Origin: Nothopassalora personata
Taxonomy: Eukaryota; Ascomycota; Dothideomycetes; Mycosphaerellales; Mycosphaerellaceae
Direction: 5' to 3'
Length of the DNA: 64,000 nucleotides
NCBI GenBank assembly: GCA_033816765.1
Contig: CM066293.1
Span: 1,178,001 to 1,242,000, forward strand
Shown: piece after piece, positions 11,401 through 20,106 of the stretch
How positions within the stretch are numbered: the first letter of the stretch is position 1
Layout: each line of letters starts with the position of its first letter
Program-made: the position numbers and the translations under genes
Notes under the pieces: model-generated
Seen by the model: the letters and a program-made list of their open reading frames with translations, nothing else
Databases searched by the model: none
Told to the model about the DNA's origin: nothing

Positions 11401-12910
11401 TAATGACTGCTCGTACGTGCTGGACATGTTCTTCTTCGCTGTCGCTGTAGATGAGAACATCGTCAAGATAGACTGTGCAGAACCGATCGAGGTACTCTCG
11501 CAGTACTTCATTGATTCGTCTCTGCCAACTGCTTGGCCCGTTGCAGAGCCCGAACGGCATAACCTTGAACTCGTAGAGGCCATATCTTGTGATGAAGGCT
11601 GTCAGCCATTCCTGTCCATGCGCAATGCGAAGGTTGTTGAATGCTGCTACGATGTCGAGTTTCGAGAACATCTTGGCCTTAGCCAGACGATCCAGGGTTT
11701 CTCGGATCAAAGGAATAGGATATCGGTCCTTAATCGTGAGGGCGTTCAATGCTCTGTAATCGACGCATACGCGCAGTCCACCACCAGGCTTCTTGACAAT
11801 GAGCAGTGGTGATGCGCAGGGCGACTTGCTTTCTTGCAATGAACCGTTTGCAAGGCCATCGTCGAGAAACTTCCGTACCACGGCCAACTGCTCAGCATTC
11901 ATTGGGATCATCTTGCGATAAGGCGGTGTAGTACCTGGTTTGAGCTTAATCTCATGGTCACTAGGACCATGCTCAGGCAGTACAAACTCCGACTTGTGCT
12001 TGAAGTACAGAGCTAGATCCTTAAGCACTGCTGGCAGCTTTTCTTCTGGGTTCGACTTCTTGCACGCTGTCATGAAGCGTTCCCAGTCCTCTGGCGCCAT
12101 CGCGAAGCATGAAAGTTGTTCTCCCTCCCCCCCAAACGGATCTTGCGGTGGCGGCTTATCGGGTGGTTCGGGTGGGACGTCGTCAGGTGGTGGTGTTAGG
12201 TCTTCAGGCCAAAGGGCAAAGAGCTGATTGTCCTTATCCTTTGACATCTTCATGAACGCTTGCGCACTGACGATGTCGATATCATCAGAGCTGTGAAAGT
12301 CAGGGTCGACGTTGTGGGTCTTGCCGCGACGATCTATTGTTACGACGCAGACCAGACTTCTGAAGTTATGGTTCAAGCAGCAGTTCGTGCTGTTGAAGGT
12401 CATTGTCCTGTTCTTGAAGCTGATCTCGGGGTCATGTTGTTCTAGCCATGACATTCCGATGACGATGTCATATGTGTCAAGGTCTGTAACGTAGTACAGA
12501 TCCTGGTCGCGATGTGCTCCGACGTCCAGGGTGACGAGGACTGCATGTGTTATCATAGAGCGGTGCCCGTCCGCAAGTCGCAAACGCTTAGGTTTCGCAA
12601 GAGGGATAAGGTCAAGGTGATGTGTGCGCACGAAGTTGTTATGGATGAAGAGGTCTGTTGCGCCTGTGTCGATCAAACTTTTTGCATTATGAGGTCCTAG
12701 TCTACTGTGTACCTTTGCAGAGCATACAAGGTGTTTGCCCTGTCTAGGCTGGACAGTGACGTTCTGGATGCCTCCTGCTGTCTCGGCACAAGACAGTGCA
12801 AGTTCGTTGTTGTCATAATCGTCATCTCTTAGGGTGCAAAGGTTCATCTCTTCTTCATGTTCTTCGTTTGAGCAAGGCTTAGGGTCGCGACTTGACTCTA
12901 AGCCTGAGCA
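8342..12910 (-). CDS. pol: E1 Pol polyprotein (protease, RT, RNase H, integrase, chromodomain)
   Basis: The frame opens in -1 relative to gag, just after the slippery site. The first ATG is at 12847 (1,501 residues from there; numbering below uses it). The retropepsin site DTG is at about 60. RT has DYRALNALT and YLDD at about 460-463, and RNase H follows with ETDASDYVTAGVLSQ. The integrase has an HHCC zinc motif (AGHQG..CYIC) and the D-D-E residues in VAMDFIVD, VSDRGTQF and FHPETDGQSE. A chromodomain-like segment (EWEVQEVVDSRI..YKVLW) lies near 1,330-1,390. The frame runs through the polypurine tract and ends inside the 3' LTR. It is expected to be made as Gag-Pol by frameshifting and cleaved by its own protease. 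Confidence 0.93.
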   Translation of the reverse strand, partial: CSGLESSRDPKPCSNEEHEEEMNLCTLRDDDYDNNELALSCAETAGGIQNVTVQPRQGKHLVCSAKVHSRLGPHNAKSLIDTGATDLFIHNNFVRTHHLDLIPLAKPKRLRLADGHRSMITHAVLVTLDVGAHRDQDLYYVTDLDTYDIVIGMSWLEQHDPEISFKNRTMTFNSTNCCLNHNFRSLVCVVTIDRRGKTHNVDPDFHSSDDIDIVSAQAFMKMSKDKDNQLFALWPEDLTPPPDDVPPEPPDKPPPQDPFGGEGEQLSCFAMAPEDWERFMTACKKSNPEEKLPAVLKDLALYFKHKSEFVLPEHGPSDHEIKLKPGTTPPYRKMIPMNAEQLAVVRKFLDDGLANGSLQESKSPCASPLLIVKKPGGGLRVCVDYRALNALTIKDRYPIPLIRETLDRLAKAKMFSKLDIVAAFNNLRIAHGQEWLTAFITRYGLYEFKVMPFGLCNGPSSWQRRINEVLREYLDRFCTVYLDDVLIYSDSEEEHVQHVRAVIKKVGEAGMPIDIDKSEFFVKKIKYLGLIVTTEGIEMDPVKVEAIQNWETPRNVKDVLAFLGFSGFYRRFIYEYSRVVRKLTALTKKDTPWQWDEGCQQAFDKLKKRFVSAPILAHFQPGLEVWIETDASDYVTAGVLSQKHPDPEKEGEFLLKPIAYFSKKMSPQECNYDIYDKELLAIVKTFEEWQYELVPEADDQKPIRVLSDHKNLEWFMSTKQLNQRQARWAEFLSQFNFKITYRPGVQGTKPDSLTRRSQDLPEGIDARTQYREQTILKPDNLDIVSAFAITTDPPTEPRRSARLANKANDENADDENANIPEVPKDDEHKAPEQALEDGSDLATVPDQPTPNEPDTPKEDWPELQQPADSDDNVLSMLNTAYKDPRFSMRMKRLQKDLRDRKTSEFLQQRKITASECRMQDGRLYVNNRLFVPEYRNLRTKIVQSYHDAPLAGHQGMARTHELILRHDLWWPFMQKDITQYVRNCYICRRSTPSRSRYQGTLSAHRTPPDVWKHVAMDFIVDLPPSKSRRDGKTYTNILTVTDMLSKQVHFIPTDRMDAEHTADLYYHYIMPHHGVAEIFVSDRGTQFVSAFWERLCQRLGIKQNLSTSFHPETDGQSERTNQALEQYLRAFSNYLQDDWVNWLPTAEFAMNNHVAASTGVTPFFANTGRHPSLGMNVKPSEARPQVTADKVKQLDAADTFADNLRDFEQFTQAVLEQMRAEHAWTQAKNTDQANVARAPAPNFQKGDKVFLDARNIRTTRPSKKLDSKAFGPFEVVEPIGRRSYRLRFPPNSDLAHLHDVFHSSLLRRAPEDPLPGQHLPPPPPLEIVRDGKESTEWEVQEVVDSRIKYRKVWYKVLWKDGTMSERPYTSLLPGAEELVQEFHRAYPDKPRPTEVDDEFMAHVFSVSVYGLAVISGDATPPTKSTPPFYSLAEGIRLDGSSSKRPTSSMGETMQQHSHTSSQPSYDEQRTSNTSKHASATGTQRNSLNDVAGARLVEGGVLSRSDLDLDVRSRDQGHVISRR
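8413..8423 (-). other. E1 polypurine tract
   Basis: On the minus strand GGAGGGGGGGG lies three bases before the 3' LTR. It is the expected primer site for plus-strand DNA synthesis and is also translated as part of the pol frame. Confidence 0.8.
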
Positions 12911-12916
12911 TTTCCC
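12875..12916 (-). promoter_or_regulatory. E1 -1 frameshift signal (slippery heptamer plus hairpin)
   Basis: GGGAAAT (12916 down to 12910) sits in the gag frame as G GGA AAT, the X XXY YYZ form. After GCTC comes a 31-nt hairpin (12905-12875): AGGCTTAG pairs with CTAAGCCT, then an A.C mismatch, GTC pairs with GAC, and the loop is 7 nt. The gag stop TAG (12900-12898) lies in the 5' arm. The pol frame is open in -1 through this site. Confidence 0.8.
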
Positions 12917-15558
12917 TGGTCGGGGGCTGCTGTTGGTGCTTCGGTGGCAAGGGCGGCGAGGCGAGTAGTGTCGCCCACACCATGCTGACGGCGGAACTCG
13001 TCGACGCTCATCTCTCTAGTAATGAGGTTGCTGAAGTCCCAATTGCCCTTGTTGTAGTGGAAGGGGCAAGCTGGATCCTGTGGCAAGACGTGCGTACGGT
13101 CGGTACGACGACAGCGCCAGCATTGGCCATTAGCTGCCATTGCTTCCTTCTGTTCCTTGGTCAATTGACCGACCACTTTCCAAGAGGCAGGCAGGATGCG
13201 GGTAACTGGCTCGCTGCGCTTCTTGTTCTTTCGCTCGTTGCCGGTCTCGGTGTTGGATGTGGTCATGGCGGCATTACCGATGATGGTAGTGTTGCCTAGT
13301 GCGCTGCCACCGCGGCCACGGGTGTTGCGGTTGCCATTGCCATTGCCTGTAGGGGGAGCCGGTGCTTCGGGCTTGTACATCTTGATGAGCTGATCACTCT
13401 CCTCGAGATCGTAGCCAGCTTGTTGGAACTCGGCGAAAGAGTCACCACGCTCCTTCTTGAGCTCGTTCTGCCACTTAGGTGTGAGACGTGTCCACAGCTT
13501 GCGGGATGACATCTCTTCTCCTGCCTTCAAACATAGAGTCTTGTACTTAGTGACAAATGCGGTGAAGGTCTCGGTGTTCACCATCTTCAGGTTGGCGAGC
13601 TCTGCTTGCGCCTTCTCTACTGTGTCCTTGTCACCGAACTGCTTGTCGAGATCTGCCCACATCTGTTCCAATGACTCCCAAGCTTCGCTGTTGATGTTGG
13701 CGTCCGTGAAGTCGAAAGGGAAGCCGGAAGTGCGGTCGCGGACGTAATCGAGGATCTCGAACATGGGCGTGCTCTCATCATAAGACGCGCGAATCTTACC
13801 ATCCATAGCGATCTTCCAGTTCTTGTACGGTGGCTTGCCGTTGTTGTCGAACTTCTCGGGGTGATCGCGCTTTGTTTTGGACTGGTAGAAGTACGAAGAG
13901 GACGTTGACAGCGCAGGTGTTGGGCGAACACTCCGGTTGATGCCCGGGGCAGGAGTGCGAATGCCGGTCTCACGAATAGTGCGACCTCCGTCTCCGTTGC
14001 CGAACAGTCCACCGTTGGTGCTGTATGCGTTTTCGACTTGTGGGGTGGTGCGACGGCTCTCACGAAGGCCTGTACCCTTAGCAGGCTTAGGTGCTGCACC
14101 GGTAGCGCCGACCTGTGCTTCCAGCTGCGTGATGCGATCTGCCATCTGCTTAATGGTGTTGTCACGTTCGTCGATGTCGTCCATGAAACCGTCACAGTCG
14201 GTCTCCGCGGACTTGAGGTTGGCAAGGTGGATTCTGGCTTCTTCCTGTGCCTGCTTCAGCTTCTCATTCAGGTCCTCGATCTGATCTGCTGCGGTGTCGA
14301 GCTTGCCGACCGCAGTGTCGTTTTCTTGGCGAAGATCAGAGATCTTGCTATTTAGATTCTTGACGATCTTCCTGTGGGTAGCCTGGTCCTGGTTGTAGAC
14401 GTTCTCGAGCTGTTCGTAGTTGTCCTGAATTTCCATGAGCGTGGCGCCCATATCCTTAAGGGCCTGCAGCCAGGTGTTTGGGTGCTTCCGCACTTTGGAG
14501 ATGAAGTCGTTCGCGGTGACTGCCCGATAATCCTCCGCTTCGTAGTAGTCGGTGTTGTGGTTGACGAAGTTATTCATGTCGATGTAGTCCTCTTCCGGTT
14601 CTTCTCGCTCTGCCGCGGACTCCATCTGTTGTAGCGGACTCGGTCCCACCTTAGCCTTCACAGGCTTCGGTGCTGGCAGTGGTGGTGTCGGGGCGCGTGG
14701 TGGTAGAACCGGGTAGGACACCGATGGCTTTGGACTCGCTCGACGGCTTTGGCGTTCTTGAGGTTGAGACTGAGAACGACCGATAGTATCTTGGGAGTAT
14801 GCACCCGGGACTTGGGATGCAATCCTCGATGTAGCGGACATGAGCGAGCTGTCGAGCTCTTGCTCTGTTCGTGTCGTGAAACCGTGGCGGTCACGGTCAC
14901 GGTTGATGGGTGATGGGCGACGGCCTGGCACAGTCGAAGGCAACGCCGCTGCTTGTCGCTGCAGGCTTCTGGACTCGCGGGAGGCTGGAAGAGCTGCTGC
15001 TGCGCTTCTGACAGCGGCTACTCGAGTAGCCCACTGAGTTGCGGTGTTGTCATAGTCTGGGACTCCTGACTTGGACTCCTCAAACAACTTCTGCATGTCC
15101 TGGAGCTTGAAGATGCGTGTAGCTACATCTTCTTCGTCGTTGAATTGGGTTTCACCTGTCGCGTCTAGCTCGCGCAGGTCGAACATGCCTTGAGGTAGTT
15201 GGTATGACGAATTGGTATCGAGATCATCCTCATCTTCATCCTCGATCTCGTCCTCCTCGGGCTCATCGTCGATCTCATCTTCTTCGGCCTGCACTGTCAC
15301 ATGCGGCTGTCCTCCAGACTGAGGTGGTGACTTCGGCGACTCGACGACAGGTGCATCCTGCGTCTGCTCTTCCTCGCCGTTCAGGCCATGCCGCCTCAGT
15401 GCTTCCTCGCTCTTGTGCTGCCGCAGGGCTTGCCGCCCTCGGAGCCTAACTTCCTCGATTTCGGCGTCTCGAGTCTTGGTTGATTCGGGGTGTTGTTCTT
15501 GATGTCTCTTCAGTGCTGCGGCGATGGCGTCGCCGGGCTCGTTGTCGTCTGTAGTCAT
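12898..15558 (-). CDS. gag: E1 Gag polyprotein
   Basis: 886 residues, long for a Gag. The N-terminal half is low-complexity with an acidic run (about 85-115) and Ser/Pro/Arg-rich parts. A coiled-coil region (about 370-500, heptad-like AADQIEDLNEKLKQAQEEA) follows. The region about 590-740 (KFDNNGKPPYKNWKIAMDGKI, TFTAFVTKYKTLC) resembles the Retrotrans_gag capsid fold. Near the C-terminus a zinc-knuckle variant reads C-x2-C-x6-H-x7-C. It forms the virus-like particle and packages element RNA (family knowledge). The stop is overlapped by the frameshift hairpin, so most product should be Gag alone. Confidence 0.88.
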   Translation of the reverse strand: MTTDDNEPGDAIAAALKRHQEQHPESTKTRDAEIEEVRLRGRQALRQHKSEEALRRHGLNGEEEQTQDAPVVESPKSPPQSGGQPHVTVQAEEDEIDDEPEEDEIEDEDEDDLDTNSSYQLPQGMFDLRELDATGETQFNDEEDVATRIFKLQDMQKLFEESKSGVPDYDNTATQWATRVAAVRSAAAALPASRESRSLQRQAAALPSTVPGRRPSPINRDRDRHGFTTRTEQELDSSLMSATSRIASQVPGAYSQDTIGRSQSQPQERQSRRASPKPSVSYPVLPPRAPTPPLPAPKPVKAKVGPSPLQQMESAAEREEPEEDYIDMNNFVNHNTDYYEAEDYRAVTANDFISKVRKHPNTWLQALKDMGATLMEIQDNYEQLENVYNQDQATHRKIVKNLNSKISDLRQENDTAVGKLDTAADQIEDLNEKLKQAQEEARIHLANLKSAETDCDGFMDDIDERDNTIKQMADRITQLEAQVGATGAAPKPAKGTGLRESRRTTPQVENAYSTNGGLFGNGDGGRTIRETGIRTPAPGINRSVRPTPALSTSSSYFYQSKTKRDHPEKFDNNGKPPYKNWKIAMDGKIRASYDESTPMFEILDYVRDRTSGFPFDFTDANINSEAWESLEQMWADLDKQFGDKDTVEKAQAELANLKMVNTETFTAFVTKYKTLCLKAGEEMSSRKLWTRLTPKWQNELKKERGDSFAEFQQAGYDLEESDQLIKMYKPEAPAPPTGNGNGNRNTRGRGGSALGNTTIIGNAAMTTSNTETGNERKNKKRSEPVTRILPASWKVVGQLTKEQKEAMAANGQCWRCRRTDRTHVLPQDPACPFHYNKGNWDFSNLITREMSVDEFRRQHGVGDTTRLAALATEAPTAAPDQGNAQA

Positions 15559-15702
15559 GATCGCGGGCGATTGGCAGATCGGGTCGCGAAAGGGTAGGTA
15601 GGTGTGTCGGTAGTTATAGTAGTCGCTGTCGCAGTCGGCAGCGGCGGTACTTTCCTGATGTTTCTGCAGCGCAGTACATGTAGATAATCGGAAAGAAGGG
15701 TG

Positions 15703-15711
15703 GTCTAACTA
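15703..15711 (-). other. E1 self-priming primer-binding site
   Basis: Two bases after the 5' LTR, the minus strand reads TAGTTAGAC. It is perfectly complementary to GTCTAACTA inside the same LTR (15777 down to 15769). No sequence complementary to a tRNA 3' end (TGG start) is seen at this position. This is the layout of Tf1-type self-priming. Confidence 0.7.
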
Positions 15712-15713
15712 AC

Positions 15714-15905
15714 TGACACGAGGCCTACGAGTGTAAGAGGGAAACGTAGGGTGTAGGGAATAGAGACGTAGTTAGACGAAGTATCTAGAGGTAACGCGCG
15801 AAGTACGAAAGATAAAGCAAAGCGCCGAGGCGTCGCGCTAGCGCCGGGAGATCACGTGACCCTGATCACGTGACCGAACATCCAAATCAAGGTCGCTTCG
15901 TGACA
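15714..15905 (-). repeat. E1 5' LTR
   Basis: 192 bp, read as identical to the 3' LTR. If the self-priming complement marks the transcript start, R-U5 would be about 64 bp. Confidence 0.93.
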
Positions 15906-15910
15906 AGGGT

Positions 15911-18508
15911 GCTATGTTAAACTCGAGTTCCTATAAGAGGGGTTCTAGAGGCTCTAGTAGTTTTAGTAGCAAGTAGTAGTCTAGATAGTATACTTGCATT
16001 AGGTCTTAGTAATTTAGTTAGGGCTAAAGGATAAAATAGCCGTTATAAGTAAGGGCGGTCTACTTCTCTATTTCCTTTTATTTTGTTACTATAGCTCCCC
16101 TAAATTAGAGTCTATAATAATGAACTAGATCTTGCCTTAAAAGGCAGTTCTAAAGTAGGCCTCTCTATAGTCTAGTTATATAAGCATAGTAAGATATACG
16201 ATACCCTAAATGAATCTAGCCCTTAAGGCTAACAAAAACTTTCCTCTACTGTCTCTAAACAAATAAGATATTGCTTTATAAATACTTGTAAACAAATAAA
16301 GGTCTTGCTATATACAAATAAAAGTGTAGTTAGTCTCTAGAAGCCTTCCTTAGAGAATGTAGTTTAGTGACTTTAGCTTTGTAAGCTAATCTATAAGCTG
16401 CTTTATAGTAGGGATATACTTAACTATAATTAAGCCTTCTTTATAAATATGTCTACAAAAGTGGTTCCTTAGTCTAATATGCTTAGTTCTTCTATAGTTA
16501 GTATAATCTCTAACTAGCTTAATAGTAGACTAGTTGTCTATAAAGATCTTAAAGGCTTAAGCTTTATAGTTAGTTATTTTCTAGGTTTTATAGAGTAGAT
16601 TTCTTAACTACATTACTTCCCTATAGCATTTAGTCAAGGCTACATACTCTGCTTTAGTGCTTAACAGCACTATCTCCTTCTATAGGTTGGATTTCTAGAT
16701 AATAGGACTTCTAGCTATTTTGACTAGGAGTCCTAAGGTAGATCTGCCTATTAGATCTCTAGAGAAATTAGAGTCTATGTAGATCTCTAGCTTTAGGGAT
16801 TGTGTTTTTCTAAAGATTAGGCACTTATTAATTGTTCTAGTAATATATCTCTAAACATACTTTACTATAGTAATATGTTCTACTGTAGGATTAGCTAAGA
16901 ATTTAGCTAAGTGGTTTATTGCATAGGAGATATCTAGCCTAGTTTAGTTAGCTAGGTACTAGAGTTCCCTAATTAATGTGTTAAATAGATTGTAATCCTA
17001 TATGTTGCATTGCTCTTTATAAGCTTTATATAGGCGGTTAAGGGGATACTTAACACTTTTAGCTAAGTCTAGGCTATGTTTCTAAAGTTTCTCTAAAGTA
17101 TAGTGCTTTTAGGAGACATAGAGATCTCTATTCTTTTCACTCTTTAGTTGCATGCCTAGGAAAAGGTTAGTATTAACAGTTTTAATAGAGTACTTGTTCT
17201 TTAGTCTAGCAATAAACCTCTTAATCTTCTAATTACTATCGCTAAAGATCTAAAAGTTATCTATATATAGGAGAACTAAAAGATTCTCCCCCTAAAAAAG
17301 ACATGTATTAGAATTAAGTCTCTTTAGGCCTAATTCTTCTAGAGCTTTCTTAGCATTATAGTACTAGAGGTTTGTAGCTTATTTCAATCTATATAGTCCC
17401 TTCTTGATTTCTAGGACTTTATTAGATAGATCTTTCTTAATAAGTTCTACCCCTTCTAGTAGTTTAATATACAAAGGTCTGTTAATGTTAGGGTTTATAA
17501 ATGCTGTTTTAACATTAATCTATCTCCTCTTCTAGCCTAGAACTGTGTATAGGGCTAGGAGAATCCTGCTTGTTAGTAGCCTTAGGGTTAGAGTAAAGGT
17601 TTTAATATAGTCTGTCCCTTACTTTTAAGTAAACCCCTTTGCTACCTATCTAGCTCTACGCTTCTTAATAGACCTATTAGGAAGATACTTATAGTATAGA
17701 ACCTATTTTCCTATAAGCAGTTTCCTACCCTTAGGGACTTTCTATAATAGGATCTATACAATATATTCTGTGTCTTCTAAGGAGTTGAATTCCTTTCTAA
17801 TTGCCCTAATCTATTTAGCTCTATTAGGTCTATTTAATGCTTTAGTTAGGGTAGCAGGATCTGCAAGCTTCCCCTTCTTTATATTATCTATAGCTATTGC
17901 AGCGAATACTTTCTCAAGTTTGCTATAATTATAATAGGATCTATTCTGTCTTAAACTTCTCCTAGTTAGCTTAGGATAGACCTTAGCTTGTTTAGTCTTT
18001 ATAGGCTTATAAGTCCTATCTCTCTTCCTCTTACTAATATATAGGGCAGGATAGAATGGTGTTATAGCCTAATTAGGGTCTTCTTGCATAGCTAGGGCTG
18101 TATCTTCTTAGTATAGCTCTTTAGACTATAAAGTCTAAGGCTTATACTCTATAGGGGATTGTTCCTAGAGCTAGGTGTGCTCTATAGGAGATTATTCCTA
18201 GAGCTAGGTATACTCTATAGGAGACTGTTCCTAGAGCTAGGGGGATGTGTCTCTAAATAGTAGACGTGAATCTTCTGTCCTATACTCCCCCTAAGACTAA
18301 CCTTAGTTAGGGGAGTCTTGTTGCGAAGCCCTTTGTGTTTTAGGTTAGTTACTATGCTATAGTAGCTCCCCCTCTAGCTATATAGCTCCCCTTAAAGGTT
18401 TATAGGGTTAGTAACTCGCTTCTAGCTCGTGTAGCCCTTTATAAGGTATGTGAATACCTTTATAGTAAGGGTCCTTAGGGTTATTATAGGGATGTCTAAG
18501 GAAGGTGA
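15911..18508 (-). pseudogene. E0 pol remnant: reverse transcriptase and RNase H
   Basis: The minus strand holds RIP-degraded copia pol. Recognisable pieces are a YIDNF motif at about 17253-17267 (the YVDD catalytic motif of copia RT after TG-to-TA change) followed by IFSDS, and a GDLIGRSTLG stretch near 16700-16760 that matches the RNase H region. At the right end the frame reads TFLRHPYNNPKDPYYKG and continues across E4 into 35416 onward. Many TAG and TAA stops are present. The first 150 bases or so also hold the end of the plus-strand antisense frame. Confidence 0.65.
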
Positions 18509-18849
18509 TGTTAGGAACCGCTGTACGTTATCCTAACCGGGCTTGGATCTTTGTAGAGATGTCTCGAACGTTAAGAAGGTAGTGGTCCTAAACAGTATAT
18601 AGTGTATACTTAAAATGAGTTAAGCACGAGGCTCCTATCTACTCGTGAAGAAGCGTCGTCTATATAGTGCTATGTCTTAGCGTAACTGATTAGTCGGATT
18701 AGTTAATCTGTCCTACTCTCTCTACTCTGTTATAGAGCACGCAGATTAGAGAGAGCACTCTGCATATCGGATCCTTCTACTAGTATATAGGCATCGATTA
18801 GTTGGGCATCGATTAGTTAGCTAGAGCTTCTCCGGATCGATCCGTAACA
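18509..18849 (-). repeat. E4 3' LTR (left)
   Basis: 341 bp. It differs from the right LTR almost only by CA/TA and TG/TA changes. Confidence 0.85.
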
Positions 18850-18925
18850 CTATCCCCCCTTTAGCCTAGCTTCGTCCCGAAGCTCTTATATAATAAATAT
18901 GTCCCTAATTTATGTTTCGTTAACG

Positions 18926-19671
18926 ATGTCGTCCTCTCGCAAACTATCCTCTAAGATTAGCTTGTCCGTCCGTCGAACCCGCCTTACTAATAAGATCGAG
19001 TTACTTAGGGTCGTTATAGTCTAAAAATGCAGTCGCTACGTCGCAAAGGATATCGCCTACCGCGTGTATATCTTATCTAGAAAGTGTAGTGCTTATGTTC
19101 GTTTAAACTACAAGGGTGCGACATTATTATGTCGGAAGGCGACTAGTCCCGCCTACAAAAACAGCGCGCCGCTCTAGAGGGGAAAATGTCGTTGTATCTA
19201 CGTAGAATGCGCGAGTTGCGGGCGACACTCTAGCGCCTCTAAGAGGAAGAAGCTGCCGCGTAGGAAAAGAAGTCCCGCCTTTAGAAGGAGATAGATCTGC
19301 TCGAGAGCCGTAAGGCCGAGGCGTTGTCCGTCGAGAAGTCCCTTCTCGAGGAGTAAGAGTCGGTAGAGCCTAGTCGTACTCCCGCATTACCGGTTCCTAT
19401 CCTTCCTTAGTCGTCCCTCGAGGAAGTGCCGGATACCTTCTAGTCTAATCTCTATTTCGATCTAGAAGCCGTATCGTAAGTTGTTGTCCCGTAGCCTGTT
19501 CCGTGTCGTTGTGTTAACTTCTATATCCTAGGTTATTAAATTAAGAAGCCGCTTCAATGCCTTTGTCGTTAGGTCGTTTCTGCTAGGCAGATTTCGAGAG
19601 AAAGCTCTCGCATTCCTAGTATGCATTCTCTTCGCGAATTATTACGTTAAACTCGCGGCTAACTATGTTCT
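18926..19671 (+). pseudogene. E4 antisense reading frame: Cys-rich N-terminus plus coiled coil, RIP-degraded
   Basis: From ATG 18926 the plus strand reads MSSSRKLSSKISL and then a Cys-spaced segment resembling C-x2-C-x6-C-x8-C-x2-C in which several Cys codons are now Tyr (TGY to TAY). After one frame change (indel or intron) near 19150 it continues as a Glu/Arg/Leu-rich coiled coil (RRMRELRATL, KEIDLLESRKAEAL, VEKSLLEE) with TAG stops at likely Gln positions. It is antisense to E4 and lies between gag and the 3' LTR. The pattern suggests a DNA- or RNA-binding zinc-cluster protein; this is inference only. The minus strand of the same DNA is also partly open. Confidence 0.4.
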
Positions 19672-19857
19672 TGACACGGGCGATATGAGATCCGGAGAGT
19701 GTAGGAGTCAAGTCGTGAATAATACAATCTACGAAGAGTCTAAGAACGAGAGAGAAGAGAGAAGCAAGGTCGATCTCGTGCCAAACCGCGCTAACCCGAT
19801 CCGGAAGGTCCGCGGTTAAGCCGGCGAAAGGTCCAAGGTCAAGGCCACCCCGTGACA
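19672..19857 (-). repeat. E2 3' LTR
   Basis: 186 bp, minus-strand ends TGTCA..TGTCA. The E2 pol frame stops about 250 bases before it, unlike E1 and E3. Confidence 0.93.
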
Positions 19858-20106
19858 GTACCCCCCCTCCAAAATGGCCACGAGCGCCTGCGACGTGCGT
19901 AAAAAGAAAATCAAACAGTATGTAACCAATGCGACAGCGGCCTCGTCTGGCGTGTAAGGGATGTGTAGCATGGTCGGCTCGAGCGGTGCGTGTAGATACC
20001 GCGGATCGGTGCTTCAGTGTGCGTGCTTCAGTAAGGCCGTGCTGTAACAGCGAGAGGCTACAGTCGGTGCTTACACACGCATTGAAGGCCGTGTCCGAGC
20101 AGTTCA

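Larger units (their letters stand above)
8218..15905 (-). mobile_element. E1: full-length Ty3/gypsy chromovirus-like retrotransposon
   Basis: 7,688 bp. Two 192-bp LTRs (8218-8409, 15714-15905) show no difference by eye. The TSD is AGGGT (8213-8217, 15906-15910). It reads on the minus strand: 5' LTR at right, gag 12898-15558, pol in the -1 frame to 8342, purine tract at 8413-8423, 3' LTR at left. Both frames are open, so the copy may be competent. It lacks the TA-rich RIP signature of the E0 DNA around it and therefore arrived later. It interrupts the E0 antisense frame. Confidence 0.95.

Noticed and set aside
8374..15449. Many plus-strand ORFs of 60-170 codons over E1, such as 10278-10787
   Set aside because: They are shadows of the minus-strand gag and pol coding sequence, with low-complexity Ser/Arg composition and no domains.
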